A stretch of DNA of 64,000 bases from Eucommia ulmoides (GCA_016647705.1 CM028326.1:21963901-22027900), one strand, 5' to 3'. Counted from the stretch's first letter, positions 1 through 11,768 are shown. Notes: a model not told the origin generated them from the letters alone. Program-made: numbers and translations.

Positions 1-582
1 GAGTGAGTGATAGAGAGAGAAAGAAATGGATATGAGAGATTGAAGATATGAGGCAATAGCGGTGGCTAACCTTGATGTTAAAATGTTTTTTTATCTCAAC
101 CGTTGATCTAATGTCCATCAACATTCGACTTTAATAGCCTTGTGTGATTTCAAGGTCATTAATATTCCCCTTTATCTACCCTTGTGGATCCTTAAAATTC
201 ACCAATTATGAAAATTAACACTAATAAAAAAACATCTTGTGAACGTTCACAGCGAATCAAATTCATGAAAATCATATTATTTTAATATACATTTTATCAT
301 CTTCATTTTAATATTTAAATTAATTATTTTTTATTGAAAAAAAATTAATGAATGTTAACTTAGACAATTTTGTTAGTAACCTTTTCGTTTGTTTAGTAAG
401 CGTTCACAAAAACAATTACCTAGAACAAACACTTGTTATTTAATTTCATGTATGTTAACCATATATATTATTCCAATACAAAATGTGATTTAATTTAATA
501 AACATTCACTAAATTAACTCCACATCATATATATATATATATATATCTTAGTGAATGTTCATTTAGATAATTAACCCAACAC
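1..582. other. AT-rich non-coding DNA
   Basis: No coding region is supported here. The stretch holds several copies of an imperfect palindromic motif of the form GTGAA(C/T)GTTCAC. The clearest is the perfect 14-nt palindrome TGTGAACGTTCACA at 238-251. A short (AT)n tract lies at about 527-546. Confidence 0.6.
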
Positions 583-1197
583 ATAATTTAAGAGTTTATA
601 CCTGAGACATCTCATAACATTTTGATAAATATCAAGGTTATCTTTATAGTTTTCATAACACCAGAAACACCATTTATCATTTTATTTTTTTTTACAAAAA
701 TACCCATACAATATTTTTTTTTTTATTTCTAATTTTTATTTTTGTTTTGATTTTTTTATGCTCTATCTTTCCCTCCTCTCTCTCTCTTTTTTTTTTTTTT
801 TTTTTTATTTATTTTTGTTTTTTGGTTTTTAATTCATGTTTTTTATTCTTCAAATCTTATTTCTTATTTTTTTTTAATTTTTTGAATTTTGTTTTTTAGA
901 TTTTTACTTTCAATTCTTTTTATTTTTTACACACACCATACCAAAAATATTAAAAAATAAAACAAAAGAAGGAAAAAAAATGTATAAATAAAAGTTAAAA
1001 AAATAAGAAATAGAAAACAAGATAAAATAAATAACAACAAATATTATGTTGTGAGAATATTTTTGTCAAAATGTCGTGGAGGGTGTCTAACGTAATCAAA
1101 CTGAAAAGATAAAGGGTGTCTTAAGTATTATGAAAATGATAGAAGATATCATTGGTATTTATCAAAATGATGCCTCAGATTCAAATACCATAATTTA
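583..1197. mobile_element. MITE-like inverted-repeat element, about 0.6 kb
   Basis: The left end (583 to about 680) and the reverse complement of the right end (about 1070-1197) read as the same sequence with mismatches. Shared blocks in order are TAATTTA, CTGAG(A/G)CATC, TTTTGATAAATA, TTTTCATAA and ACACCNTTTATC. The middle is poly-T/poly-A-rich low-complexity DNA with no ORF. This fits a non-autonomous DNA transposon with terminal inverted repeats of about 100 bp. I could not define a clean TSD, so superfamily and exact ends are open. Confidence 0.55.
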
Positions 1198-2916
1198 ACT
1201 TAGATCGGCAAATGTTCAATAAAAACATCTACAAAAAAAATACAAGACTTCAATAAGTGTATGTTGAATGAAAAAAAATTAACCCGACAAAATGCAACTT
1301 ATTTTAGTGAACATTCACAAAATCAATTTACTAACACAACAAAATATAACTTACTTAGTAAATATTCACTTAGATAGTTTTATTAGTAAGCATTCATTTG
1401 TTTAGAAAATATCAATTACAATTTTGAATTTAACAGAGACATTTTAACCATTTGTAATCATTTTTAGTAAACGTTCTTTTTTGATTTGTTTATTCACTCA
1501 AAATAATTAATATAGATATCAAAGTGAAGATGATAAATGTACTTTAAAATGACATAATTTTCAAAAATTTGATCCATTGTGGAAGTTTCCAAGCTGTGTT
1601 TGTTTGTTGTGATTTATTTTCATAATTGGCGAGTGATGAAAAAAGTGTGATATCAATAATTTTCTGTGAATGTTCATTTTCTATTTTTTACTTTCACTAA
1701 AAAATAAACAATGATACCATGAATTTAATACATTATGAGCGTTCATAAATTGTGGTGTTTTATTTATTTATTTATTCATTTATTTATTTATGGTGTTTAG
1801 TTTTGGTGAATCATTAATAATGTTTGACAGAAAATGATATTAATTGTAAATAAGATGACATATAGCGACAATTGTTGAAAAAAATGTGACTGACTATTCC
1901 ATATTTACATCCTCTTTCCCACCCTTAATGAAAAAAAAAATTAAAATACTATTTTACCTTCTTTTTTTCACCAACCCTCACCCCCTATCGCTACCGATCA
2001 CTCCTAACCCTCAATTGTTAGTCACCCAAACATCATCATAATACCCATCGGTTCCCTCTACCGCTTGTCTGCGGTCCTTCCTAGCTCTTCCTCCTCCTCC
2101 TCCTCTTCTTCTTCTTCTTCTTCTTCTCTCTCAAACGGCGATAGCCATTGATGATGACGATTTTTTTTTTTCCTTCTCCTTTTTCCTTCTCCTTCTCTCT
2201 TTCTCTTGTAAAAAAAATGTCTCCATCACCGGCAAGCAGCTACAATCAAACGGTGGTGGACCGCCAGAGAAGAAAGTGGAGGGATAAAGGATTAGAGATG
2301 AAAGTGTTCAAAATAAAAAGTTAAAAGGATACAAGTGTTAGAAGCTTAAGAGATAAAATAATAACTTAAGTAAATAATTTTTATTTATTTATTTTAATTG
2401 AATGTATATCTAGCAAAAGAAGTGTACATTTATTGAGCCATTAATGATTTTTTCTTTATCTATTATTATTTTGCCTTTCCCATTTTTTATATTTCAATAT
2501 ATTTACTCTTTTTTAACCATAAATATATTGGATCAAGTAACTCATTAAACAAATCTGATAATCTTAATCAATTTCGATAATCTTAATCAATTTCATTCGT
2601 ATTTCAGGATATCACAAATATTTTTTAATTAAATATTATAATTTTCATAATATTTTTTCATTATTATAATTATAATATTTTTTATGCATCTCACATGTGT
2701 TGTTACTTAATTATATATTTCACGTTTTTATTATATAACTGAACATATCTTTTATTTTTAAGAGAAAAACAAGGTTACATATATGTCTATGGCGTTCTCG
2801 CCTAATGTTGTATGTCATTGTTTATCTCAAAATCGTGACAATTGATAGGGTCAAACACCCAATCAAAAATTATTATTTTTAATTAAAATTATTTTCCCCC
2901 TTCAAATTAGATGGAG
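1198..2916. other. AT-rich non-coding DNA
   Basis: No gene seen. 1300-1750 carries more GTGAATGTTCAC-like motifs, for example near 1307, 1361, 1390, 1466, 1666 and 1738. A (TTTA)n patch lies near 1760-1790. A CTC/CTT trinucleotide run lies at about 2088-2130, inside a CT-rich patch (1890-2220). Confidence 0.6.
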
Positions 2917-2943
2917 CCCCCCCCCCCCCCCCCCCCCCCCCCC
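2917..2943. repeat. 27-nt poly-C tract followed by (CA)n
   Basis: A run of 27 consecutive C residues leads directly into CACACACACACA. Long C homopolymers are unusual in AT-rich plant DNA. The G-rich complement could form a G-quadruplex. The exact length may be affected by sequencing error. Confidence 0.85.
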
Positions 2944-3493
2944 ACACACACACAGACCAAGTCTATTTTGTCAGGGTTATTTATTATCACAAATATCCTT
3001 TTTCTTTTTTGAATGTTCCACCGACACCCCTTACGGTTTCAAAATTACCACGGGAATTCCTAGTCAAATTTTTTTCCCGTGTGAAATGACTTTTTTCCCC
3101 ATGGTTATTAGTTATCAATTTCATTAGCTTTTACCACGGTTGGTATGGATATAGGGCAAAGGTTATAATGACTGTGTAGGTTAGGTCTAGAGTAGTAGAA
3201 GGTGGCGTGCCGTGGCAGCGTGCTACGGTGTGTGGGTTGCAAGAAGAAGAGACTAATAATTGAAAAAAGAAAGTTGAGAAAAAATGGAAAACAAGAAGAA
3301 AATTAATAGAGAAAAAATTGAAAGAAAAAAAAAAGGCATATAGAATTATTTGTTTATTTATGATTCTATTGAGAGTATTGGAGTTAAATTGAACAAAATA
3401 CAATTTAAAAATGACTTTCAAAGGGTAAAGTACGTAAAATTTTTATTTTTTTTTTTCAAGGGGTGTCGTTGTCCTTTAACATAATACTGTAAG

Positions 3494-3640
3494 TAGGGGT
3501 TTAGACGGTTCAATTTTGGTACCAATAGAAAAGTGAACTAAACAAAAATGAGGCAAACGGTTTGGTTCGGTGCATAATATTAAGAAAATCAAACCGAACC
3601 ATTCAAAAATCAGTTTGTTTGTTGGGGCAAGTTTTTTGGT

Positions 3641-3706
<66 letters not shown>

Positions 3707-3942
3707 TTAAATTGGATTTTCTTAGGGAACAATGGTGATTATAAAGACATGAAGTGAAAGTTAGGAAAATCGGTTTGTAGAATGGCTGAAGAATCAAGAA
3801 TGAATGAGGTTAAGGTTTGGTTTGAACATTTGAATTTGTTTAGTTTAGGGAGGAAAAAAAAAAACAATTCGTTTGGTTTGAACATTTTATTTCAAAAACC
3901 GCGAGATTCGGTTCGATTTAATCCATTTTTATTACAACCCTA
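3494..3942. mobile_element. hAT-like MITE with embedded (AC)n(AT)n microsatellite
   Basis: The element runs from TAGGGG to ACCCTA and has subterminal GGTTCGGTT/AACCGAACC sequence near both ends, as seen in many plant hAT-derived MITEs. It is bordered by ACTGTAAG (3486-3493) and ACTATTAG (3943-3950), a candidate 8-bp TSD with two differences; 8 bp is the usual hAT duplication length. There is no coding capacity. An (AC)n(AT)n tract sits inside at 3642-3706. Confidence 0.5.
3642..3706. repeat. (AC)n(AT)n microsatellite
   Basis: About 20 AC units are followed by about 11 AT units. Cysteine/valine-rich reading frames over this tract are artefacts of the repeat. Confidence 0.95.
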
Positions 3943-3950
3943 ACTATTAG

Positions 3951-4719
3951 GGATCCGACAATACCTTTATATAGTACATGCTTCCAGTGAAAAATACAAG
4001 AGATGTCTTGGTAGTAATCCTATTTCCTTTCATATGGCTTAACAACTTGCACCACTCTCATTATTTTTTTTCTTTTTCTTTTTTCCTGGTTTAGACCACT
4101 CTTATTAGTGCGACCAAAAAAAATATAGTTTTTTTTTAAGAACAACCATTTAAATAACATAGACACCATAAATTAAAGCCCAATATGAGGGGAAAAAAAT
4201 CCAAAAAGTATTTTGCGAAAATCCCATTTTTTTAATTTTTAATCCCAATATTACCCTTACTATTTTTTATTTTTTTTAAAAAAACTACTCCTTCCTCTTC
4301 CAATTCCTTAACCTTTGACTTTTCATTCTTATCTTCTTCCTCTATCTCCCCTCACCGCCACTCTCACCACGTCCATCACCACCATGAGTAACTTTGTCCC
4401 CAGATCTACGAACGAAACCCTAGCCGAAGCCTCCATGGACTCCATCATCATGCCATTGTTTACCACCACGGGCGATGAACACAAGCAGAAAAAAACCAAT
4501 AGTGGTGACCACTACCACCTACACCAAAAGGTCCAATCACGACCGCTTATACCAACAACACTATCACCTGGATCTCTCTCTCTCTCTCTTGACAACCTAG
4601 ATCTTGGATTTTGAGTAGATGAATTTTTTTAAGATCTATTTTTTTATTGTTTTTATTTTTTCCTGCACGTTTTTAAATTAATTAAATTTTTTATATTTAT
4701 TTTTATTTTTTTGATTATT
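3951..4719. other. Non-coding DNA; short unsupported ORF
   Basis: A 99-codon open frame at 4315-4614 (+) is serine/threonine/leucine-rich. It ends in a CT dinucleotide run and has no recognisable domain, so I do not treat it as a gene. The block at about 4090-4130 (CCACTCTTATTAGT, then GCGACCAAAAAAA) recurs at about 9123-9250, upstream of the RNase III-like gene. Confidence 0.5.
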
Positions 4720-5165
4720 TGTTGTGGTGGTTATGGTGGTAAAAGCCAAATTTTACTTTGGTAGTGTGATAATGAATATTTGTTATGGGGGTAATAGTGG
4801 TGATAACAAATATTTATTGAGGTGATAGTGGTGATAATGAGTATTGACAGTGGTGGGATGGAAAAAATTATTGTGGTGGTGACGGCGATAGTAGTAAATA
4901 TTTCTTATGGTAGTAGTATCGATGATAGTAAATGTTTGTTATGGTAATGACTGTGGTGATAAAACACCTTACTGTGAAAAACCCAAAAAAAAAAAGGGAT
5001 AATAAATGTTTATTGTAATGGTGACAGCGAAGATAATAAATGGTTATTGTGGTACTGGTGGTGATAGAGAATATTTACTGTGGTAGTGATAGTGATAGAA
5101 ATATTTGTTGTAGTGGTGACAATGTAATGAATATTTTTCTGTGGTGGTCAATGTTTATTGTGGAA
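4720..5165. repeat. Decayed GTGGTGATAATAAATATTT minisatellite
   Basis: About a dozen degenerate units mix GTGGTGATA or GTGGTGACA with AATATTTATTGTGG blocks. Unit length is irregular, roughly 30-48 bp. No coding function is visible. Confidence 0.7.
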
Positions 5166-5282
5166 AAAAAGAAGAAGAATTGAGCGGGTATTTTTGTCAT
5201 AAAAATATTATATTTTTTAAATTGAGGTTTCATAAAATTTAAAGAAGAATAGGGAATAAACTTGAGAAGTAGTGGGCTTTTG

Positions 5283-5470
5283 GGGTCAAAAAAATCACCA
5301 AAAAATGTAATAATTAATTCTTCTTAGAAAAAGATAAATTTAGAACTAATTTTCAATCTACGAAACTGCAAGGGGTAAAATGATACAAAAATATATATAT
5401 ATATTGGGTCAAAAAAATCACCAAAAAATGTAATAATTAATTCTTCTTAGAAAAAGATAAATTAAGAAAA

Positions 5471-5509
<39 letters not shown>
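5283..5509. repeat. 58-bp direct duplication plus (AT)n tract
   Basis: The segment starting GGGTCAAAAAAATCACC at 5283-5340 recurs essentially unchanged at 5406-5463. That gives a tandem duplication with a period of 123 bp. A third, short slipped copy (AAGAAAAAGAT) runs into an (AT)n tract at 5473-5509. The near-identity implies a recent event. Confidence 0.85.
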
Positions 5510-5512
<3 letters not shown>

Positions 5513-5629
5513 ACGAAAGTGTCTTAAAGACAAATGAAATAGGGAAAGGAAGTGTAATGTTAAGAACGAGGAATGATTCAAATATGTACATTAATAAATA
5601 AAAGAAACCAAAACTTCTAATTTATAGAA

Positions 5630-8018
5630 TGTTGGCCAAGTGAGCTATCCAAGAGGGGAGATAAATTAAATAGTAATAAAAATTTAAACAATTAAAACTT
5701 TCAATACTTAATTTATCAAATAATCAATTTATCCTAAATCAATTATTATCTTTGTTACGGTATGAATAAGTGTTTAATTCTAGGTGTACACTCAAACAAA
5801 ATATATAAAATAAAATAAAATAATAATAATACAGCACACCAAGATATATCCTGATTCAGTAAGTTAGTCTTGCTTAATCCAGTCCCTTGAGCTCCATAGA
5901 AATTTACAATCTCTAAACCCCTGATTCCTTTAACAATATGAACCAAATTCTTACAACGATTTTTTTACCAGACTCATAATCAAACTTTACAAAAAATAAA
6001 TAAATTCCAGACTAAGGAAGAATCTTGTTTTTTTACCAAGTTAAAGACTGACCTAATTCTATTACAGGAAAAATCACAACCTAATCTTTTTAACGGGTTA
6101 AAGATTAAACCTCACCACACGTACAAGTATCATTTTCCCAGGTAAGGATTGAACCTTTATAATTCACTCAAAATTAATTCAATTTCAGGAAGAATAAAAC
6201 CAAGTTCTTTTCATGAAAAATAATAACTTAACCTTTTTATACCTTAAGAAAAAAATTAAACATCAACCTTTTTCACTAGAAAATATTGAAACCTAACTAC
6301 CTTGACTAGACACCGACCCAATTGTGTCTAATCAGCTCAAGCTCAAAAAAAAAAAATTATGAGTTTCTTCCCACTTGGAGTTTCTACCACCTCAAAATAG
6401 TTATACCGATTAATGTCCCAAAATTTACTGCGTGATAGAATTAAAGTGAGGCAAATTAATATCTGATTAATAACAAGTGTGGGTAGCATAAATTATAACA
6501 CGTAATTAGATAATAATACAAAATCGTTTTAAAAGGATTTTTATACTCATAAATTTGAAAACAATTATTTTTTCAATGATCTTAAATCCAAACAATCAAC
6601 AATAATTAGAAATCTAAATTAAGAACAATAACTTGAAAAAATCTCACCATGAAATCATTGATGAATGAAAACAAGATCGCAAGATAGCACAGATCGATGA
6701 CGCCAATTTAACAGTGCTTTAGCTTAAGAACTTTGCTCATAAAATCTCTCGAATAATCTCAGCAGTATGATAACTCTTAGAAAAATTTAGGAACTGATAA
6801 TTCTTGATATGTTTTATCCAATGTTCGTAGGTCTACATATATAGAATAAGATCAAGCCTTCCAATGGCTAGTTTTCAAAAGTTATACCTCTAAAAGGCAC
6901 CTATAGACCCTATATATCATATTCATTCAATTATGATGTATTTCACTTAAAAAACACTTTTAAAACTCTCAATTAAATCCATAAAACATTTATTAAACAT
7001 CAATCACAAGGATAGGAAGTATTTAGCTGCTAAAATTGAGAGAATCTCTAATTATACAGACCAAATTAATAGGGATATCAAAATATATATATCATATCGT
7101 CAGTGGGTTCAAATCCCCTGAAATACTCTCTTGGAATCGTAAAACACTGCTAGTAACAGTTAGTTTTTGACTGAAATCTCAAATTCCTCAAAATCTCAAC
7201 CAAAACAGTCGGTTGACCAAACCCTGCCCATTCAGTTCACCGATTGATTTAGCGTGCAAATCAGGCCAAAACCGTACAGGCAATCGGTTGACCGAACTCC
7301 CTACAATTGGTTGACCGATTCATTCAAGGAGTTTTCCCAGTCAAAACAAATCACAGTCGGTTGATCGATTACCTCCCAATTAGTTAACCGACTGGTTCAG
7401 AGACTTTCATTTTTCTAGCCCTAGACCCATCAGTTGAACAATTACCTCTTGATCGATTAACCAATTGATGTAGGATCTTCGCATTTTGCTTTGAAACCTC
7501 ACTGTTTCAATCAGTTAACCAATTTTTTTCGGATCAGTTAACTGATTGATGCTGGTTGAATAATTTCTTCACCAATTTCCGCTCCAAAACTCATCGTTAA
7601 ATTCAATTAACCGATTTTTTTTCTCGGTTAACTAAATTGACCCTAAATTTCAACTTTAAACATGATTTACACTTAGGTCAATTTTTATTTTTCAATTTCA
7701 CATAAGAGCACATATTTAAACACTAATTAGGATCCTAAAAATTCATCAAATCAAATACAAAAATATAACTCATTTAATAGTGTCGTGTGTGATCCTAATT
7801 CGGGTTGCATTAAGAGTATAAAAGTATTGAGTTATTTTCACCTAATTTCTTCAGGATCTTTAATACTTTTCATTTTTTCATTGTCCATCTTTGCACCCTT
7901 GATATTTTCTTCATGATACAATCTTTAAATGATTTTTTTTTTCTAAAACACTCAACAAACTCATTAGTTCCACAAAAAACACAACTTTTAATTGTCCATC
8001 AAAACATCGGGATCAATA
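5630..8018 (-). mobile_element. Solo LTR, SIRE-like copia family (copy A)
   Basis: A solo LTR of the family whose full-length member lies at 44315-60084. On the + strand it starts TGTTGGCCAAGTGAGCTATC and ends GGGATCAATA (the family end is GATCAACA). It is flanked by TAGAA (5625-5629) and TAGAC (8019-8023), a 5-bp TSD with one mismatch. About 7200-7640 holds a cluster of GGTTGACCGA-like palindromes. At 2389 bp it is the longest copy. Its divergence and damaged terminus suggest it is old. The strand is given for the LTR's own orientation. Confidence 0.85.
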
Positions 8019-8023
8019 TAGAC

Positions 8024-9100
8024 AACACTCCAATCATGGAATGTTGTCTCTAGTTATGGTATAATTTTCAATAAATTCTCCTTAAGGATTTGGAAAGAGT
8101 TTCCTTAATACTAAGAATAAAAGATTTATAGATATCAATAAATTGAAGCTTAGATTTTTTAATCTTAGGGTCAACGTAACAAATTACTAATAAGGACCTT
8201 TACCAATCCATCATGAGATTGTCTCTTAATGGTGTGAGTTGAAAATACTCTAGTTAAGATACCTCAAATTTAGTGGGAATTATAGGATTAATGGTTTATT
8301 ATACTTTGAACACAGTCGTTCTTTCCATATATGTAGAAGCCAGTTGTAATGGCTTCCGAGATCGGGTTGTTGTCCATACGTCTCTAGGCCATCCTCATTT
8401 CCTTCAGGACGGCACATGAGCAAACCGAGCATGGATATTGCTCGGGATGTGTTGTGCTTAGTTAGTTACGTTTTCGGCGATTCCTTTAGTATTGGGCAAT
8501 ATCCTCAGTTGTTGTTGGTAGTTTGGAACGACGTATTTGGCACGTGGCTTCTATTTGCGTATAGGTCATATGAGTTTATTTCTCCATGTGACAATTTTCA
8601 GAATTGTTTGAGAAAATCCCTCATCAAAAGTCCAACTCTATTTTTTTTTTTTTAATGACATGAGGGCAACTATAACTCACTAGTAATCTCAAGAGCAAAT
8701 AGTGTACATACCATGTTGGCTAAACAAACTTAAAAATTAAAGTTCCAACCCAAGAGATATCACTCTATCCACTTTACTTACTAGCTATTTCAAGAGTCAT
8801 TTCAACCTAAGATGGAACGGCCAATGAAAAATTGGTGAAAATTTTTAACCATAAATTTATCTATTCAACATTAATATTATCTACTTCAATCCAATATGTA
8901 AACAATTGCTTAGGCAAAATTAAAATTACAATATTACTAATTAATTCATTTAGTTAGCATAGTTGGAGTATCATTTTAAATTTCTATTAGCAAAAATAAA
9001 ATAAAAAAAATCATGAAGTAAAATAATATTTTAATTAATGCAAATACCTATTTGGGTTGGAATTGGGCAAAGCTTTTTATTATTATTATAATTTTTTATT
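8024..9100. other. Non-coding DNA, possible gene remnant
   Basis: A 79-codon frame at 8416-8655 (+) ends in a poly-T run and shows no domain I recognise. 8280-8600 has more balanced base composition than its surroundings and could be a decayed coding fragment. Nothing further can be supported. Confidence 0.4.
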
Positions 9101-9395
9101 TTTTTATTTTTTGTATAATATAGTCCACTCTTATTAGTTAATTGGTTGCTTTTATAATTCATCTCGCCTTGTTTTTTTTAGCAATATATACTTTAACCCC
9201 CTTTTGGAAGTCCCTTATAACTAAGGCACAAAAAAGATGCGACCAAAAAAATATAAATAATTATGCTTTTTAAGAAAAAGGTAAATCTGTAACTGATTTT
9301 CAATCTACAAAACAGCAAGGGGGTAGAAAGTGTCATAAACACAAACAAAATAGGGGGTGGATAAGTGTAATTTAACCTTGCTTTGTTCAACAACA
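9100..9395. repeat. Diverged copy of sequence at 4090-5570
   Basis: Blocks shared in the same order with the earlier region include CCACTCTTATTAGT, GCGACCAAAAAAA, AGAAAAAG(A/G)TAAAT, ATTTTCAATCTAC, GCAAGGGG, AAAGTGTC and AAGTGTAAT. In the earlier region the same blocks are separated by about 1.2 kb of extra DNA (4130-5328), by the 123-bp duplication and by an (AT)n tract. This copy lies immediately upstream of the RNase III-like gene promoter. It may be a segmental duplication or two copies of an undescribed repeat. Confidence 0.55.
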
Positions 9396-9492
9396 GGGCA
9401 TGCCATTGCCTCCAATCGAATCTGATATTTAAATTACGAAATCCATCTACAGGTACAGGTATATCTCGTCGCCCCCACCGCCACGCCTCTCT

Positions 9493-9498
9493 ATAAAA
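9493..9498 (+). promoter_or_regulatory. TATA box of the RNase III-like gene
   Basis: CTATAAAAG is a canonical plant TATA element and lies 52 bp before the ATG at 9545. Transcription would be expected to start near 9525, giving a very short 5' leader. This is inferred from motif and spacing only. Confidence 0.7.
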
Positions 9499-9544
9499 GC
9501 TTGCCTAAAGAACTCGCAAATTCAATATCTTCTCCCCAATCGCC

Positions 9545-11665
9545 ATGGCCGACCAAGACCTACACAATCTCCGATTAGAAGACGACGGCGACGAAGGAAA
9601 CGGCGAGCCGCCGACGGAGTCATTGCCGAGTCTGGACGAGGTGGAGAAGATTATCGGCTACAGATTCAAGAATAGGAGTCTGCTCGAACAGGCGTTCACG
9701 CACCACTCGTACGATCTCCGGGAAGAGTGCCCGACGTACGAGCGGCTGGAGTACGTCGGAGACTCGGTCCTGAATCTTGTGATCGCCAAGGAGCAGTTCT
9801 TTCTGTACCCGCATCTTGCGCCGGGTCAACTCACTCGGCTCCGGGCGGCCAACGTTGACACGGAGAAACTCGCACGTGTGGCGGTGAAGCACAATTTGCA
9901 CAAATATTTACGTCATCGGAAACCTCTTCTTGAACAACAAGTAATCCCAAATTTCTTCTATTTATTTATTCTTTTATTTTTGAATTTGTAAAACAAGTTA
10001 ATTTTTGATAATCAATTTTTTTTATAGGATTATTTCTTTAGCAACTGTTCACAAACTAGATATTAACTCGTTCATTAAATAAATTAACCAAACTCAAGTT
10101 TAATATAAATTATAATTTTATACTCTTGAATTTAAGCCTAACATTTTACAAATCAAATTATTCTAAAATTTTATAATTTTTTATTTAATTTATTTAGTTA
10201 TTATAATAAATTGATTATTTATAAATTTCCATTTACTTTTTACAATTTTTATATTTTAATTCCTTTAAATATTCAAATGTTGTATATGACTTTCTAAAAA
10301 TTAATTTTATTAAAAAAATTATTATTTATATAGTTCATAAGTATTAAAATTTAATGAATAAAAATAAGTTCGATTAAATTCGCGACAGTTTAATTATTAA
10401 ACAAATCAACTTTGAATGTAAGGTTTCAGACTCGACTCGAATTCGAATAATAAAAAAAATAAATGAACCAAACTTGAATACCTAATAGTACCCCTTTACA
10501 TTCCGATTCATATCTTATTTAATTTCAAATACATCATGTTCTTCCACTTTATATATTTATTTATATAAATTTTTTAAAATTAAAATTCCTCAAAAGTTTA
10601 AACAAACTTTAGAATCACATAGAACTCGCCTGAAAGTTTTTATGATTCTTAACTTTTTACAGATTCATTCCATAAAGAATTAAAAAAAAATGCCCCCCAA
10701 TATCTTTTAATATTGAATTAAAATATTTACAAAAAATTATAATCGAATGGTGGTATACAGATTGCAGCATTTATGGAGGCAATAATGGAATATCCGTTGC
10801 ATTCATCAGGGTTGGTTGATGCCCCTAAAGTTCTTGCTGACGTTGTTGAGTCCACCATTGGAGCTATCTTCATCGACTCCAACTCTTCCATTGACACCAC
10901 ATGGAAGGTTATTAATTTTATTCAATCAAATTACAATTTCCACCATTACATTCTAGATTTATTGCTTTTTGAATCATAATATTCGGATCAAATTCCACCA
11001 TTTTTTTAGTTCCAAATAGCGGGCGTAATCTGTTATTAGTCCCATTTGAAACATAAGTTATGATTTAGTCCCTTAAATTAGTTTTTGCTTACGTATTAGT
11101 TATGTTTATACCTGTGTAATATTAATTATATGTACCTGTATAATGTTAGTTATAGATAAAAAAAAATTACATGTAACTATGTTATATGTATTTGTGTAAT
11201 ATTTGTTATATCTAATAATATATAACAATATTTTACGCATAAATTATATACATGTAACGTGTGTTGGGCCTTTTGCATTTTTTTAATACACGAGACTAAA
11301 ATACAAATTGTAATTATGTATGAGATGTTTCTAAAATTAAGGACAAAATAATTTGGTTACAATTTTTATTTATTTATTATTATTTACAGGTGTTGAAAGA
11401 TTTGTTGCAACCCATGATCACTCCAAAAACGCTCCACGTACACCCTGTTACAAAGCTACATGAATTATGTCAGAAGCACGGATTTAGGGTGGCAATTGTT
11501 GATAAATGGAAAGATACGGGGGAGATTGAGTTTTTTGTGGACAACGAACTTGCCGGAAAAGAACAATACGTTTCCAAGAAGACGATTGCAGCTCATAGAG
11601 CTGCTAACAGTGCATACAATTGGATTCTTAAAAAATTGAGTGCAGAAAATGAATTGTGGATATGA
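9545..11665 (+). CDS. Ribonuclease III-like protein (RTL type), three exons
   Basis: Predicted dsRNA endoribonuclease of 272 residues. Exons are 9545-9940, 10761-10907 and 11390-11665. Both introns (820 and 482 bp) are phase 0 with GT...AG ends (GTAATC...TACAG and GTTATT...TACAG). An acidic N-terminal stretch is followed by one RNase III domain (about residues 31-190). It carries the signature YERLEYVGDSVLN with acidic residues E66, E69 and D73, and the second motif KVLADVVESTIGAIFIDS with D159 and E162, matching the catalytic acids known for E. coli RNase III. A C-terminal dsRNA-binding domain (about residues 198-265) ends in the KKTIAAHRAANSA helix. Plant RTL proteins cleave structured RNA and long dsRNA, and single-domain enzymes work as homodimers. 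This one resembles the short RTL2/RTL3-like group. There is no PAZ or helicase domain, so it is not a Dicer, and I see no clear targeting peptide. All splice joins keep the frame and there are no internal stops, so it is probably functional. The exact RTL subgroup is not certain. Confidence 0.9.
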
Positions 11666-11710
11666 TTATTTATATGAGCATATGTTTATGTCTCATTATT
11701 TGATCAATTG

Positions 11711-11716
11711 AATAAA
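11711..11716 (+). terminator. Poly(A) signal of the RNase III-like gene
   Basis: AATAAA lies 46 bp after the TGA stop in a T-rich context, the usual near-upstream element position for a plant cleavage and polyadenylation site. Confidence 0.6.
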
Positions 11717-11768
11717 ACTCATATAGATTTATGTGCTTGTTATTTTCATTTGTGTTTGGGTAAGATAA

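Noticed and set aside
2980-3475. Possible MITE with GACACCCCTT near both ends
   Set aside because: Only about 10 bp match in inverted orientation and the order of flanking blocks differs, so the inverted repeat is not convincing.
4315-4614. 99-codon ORF
   Set aside because: Ser/Thr/Leu-rich, runs into a CT repeat, no domain, no promoter or splice context.
8416-8655. 79-codon ORF with better base composition
   Set aside because: Ends in a poly-T run and I recognise no domain. A decayed gene is possible but not supported.
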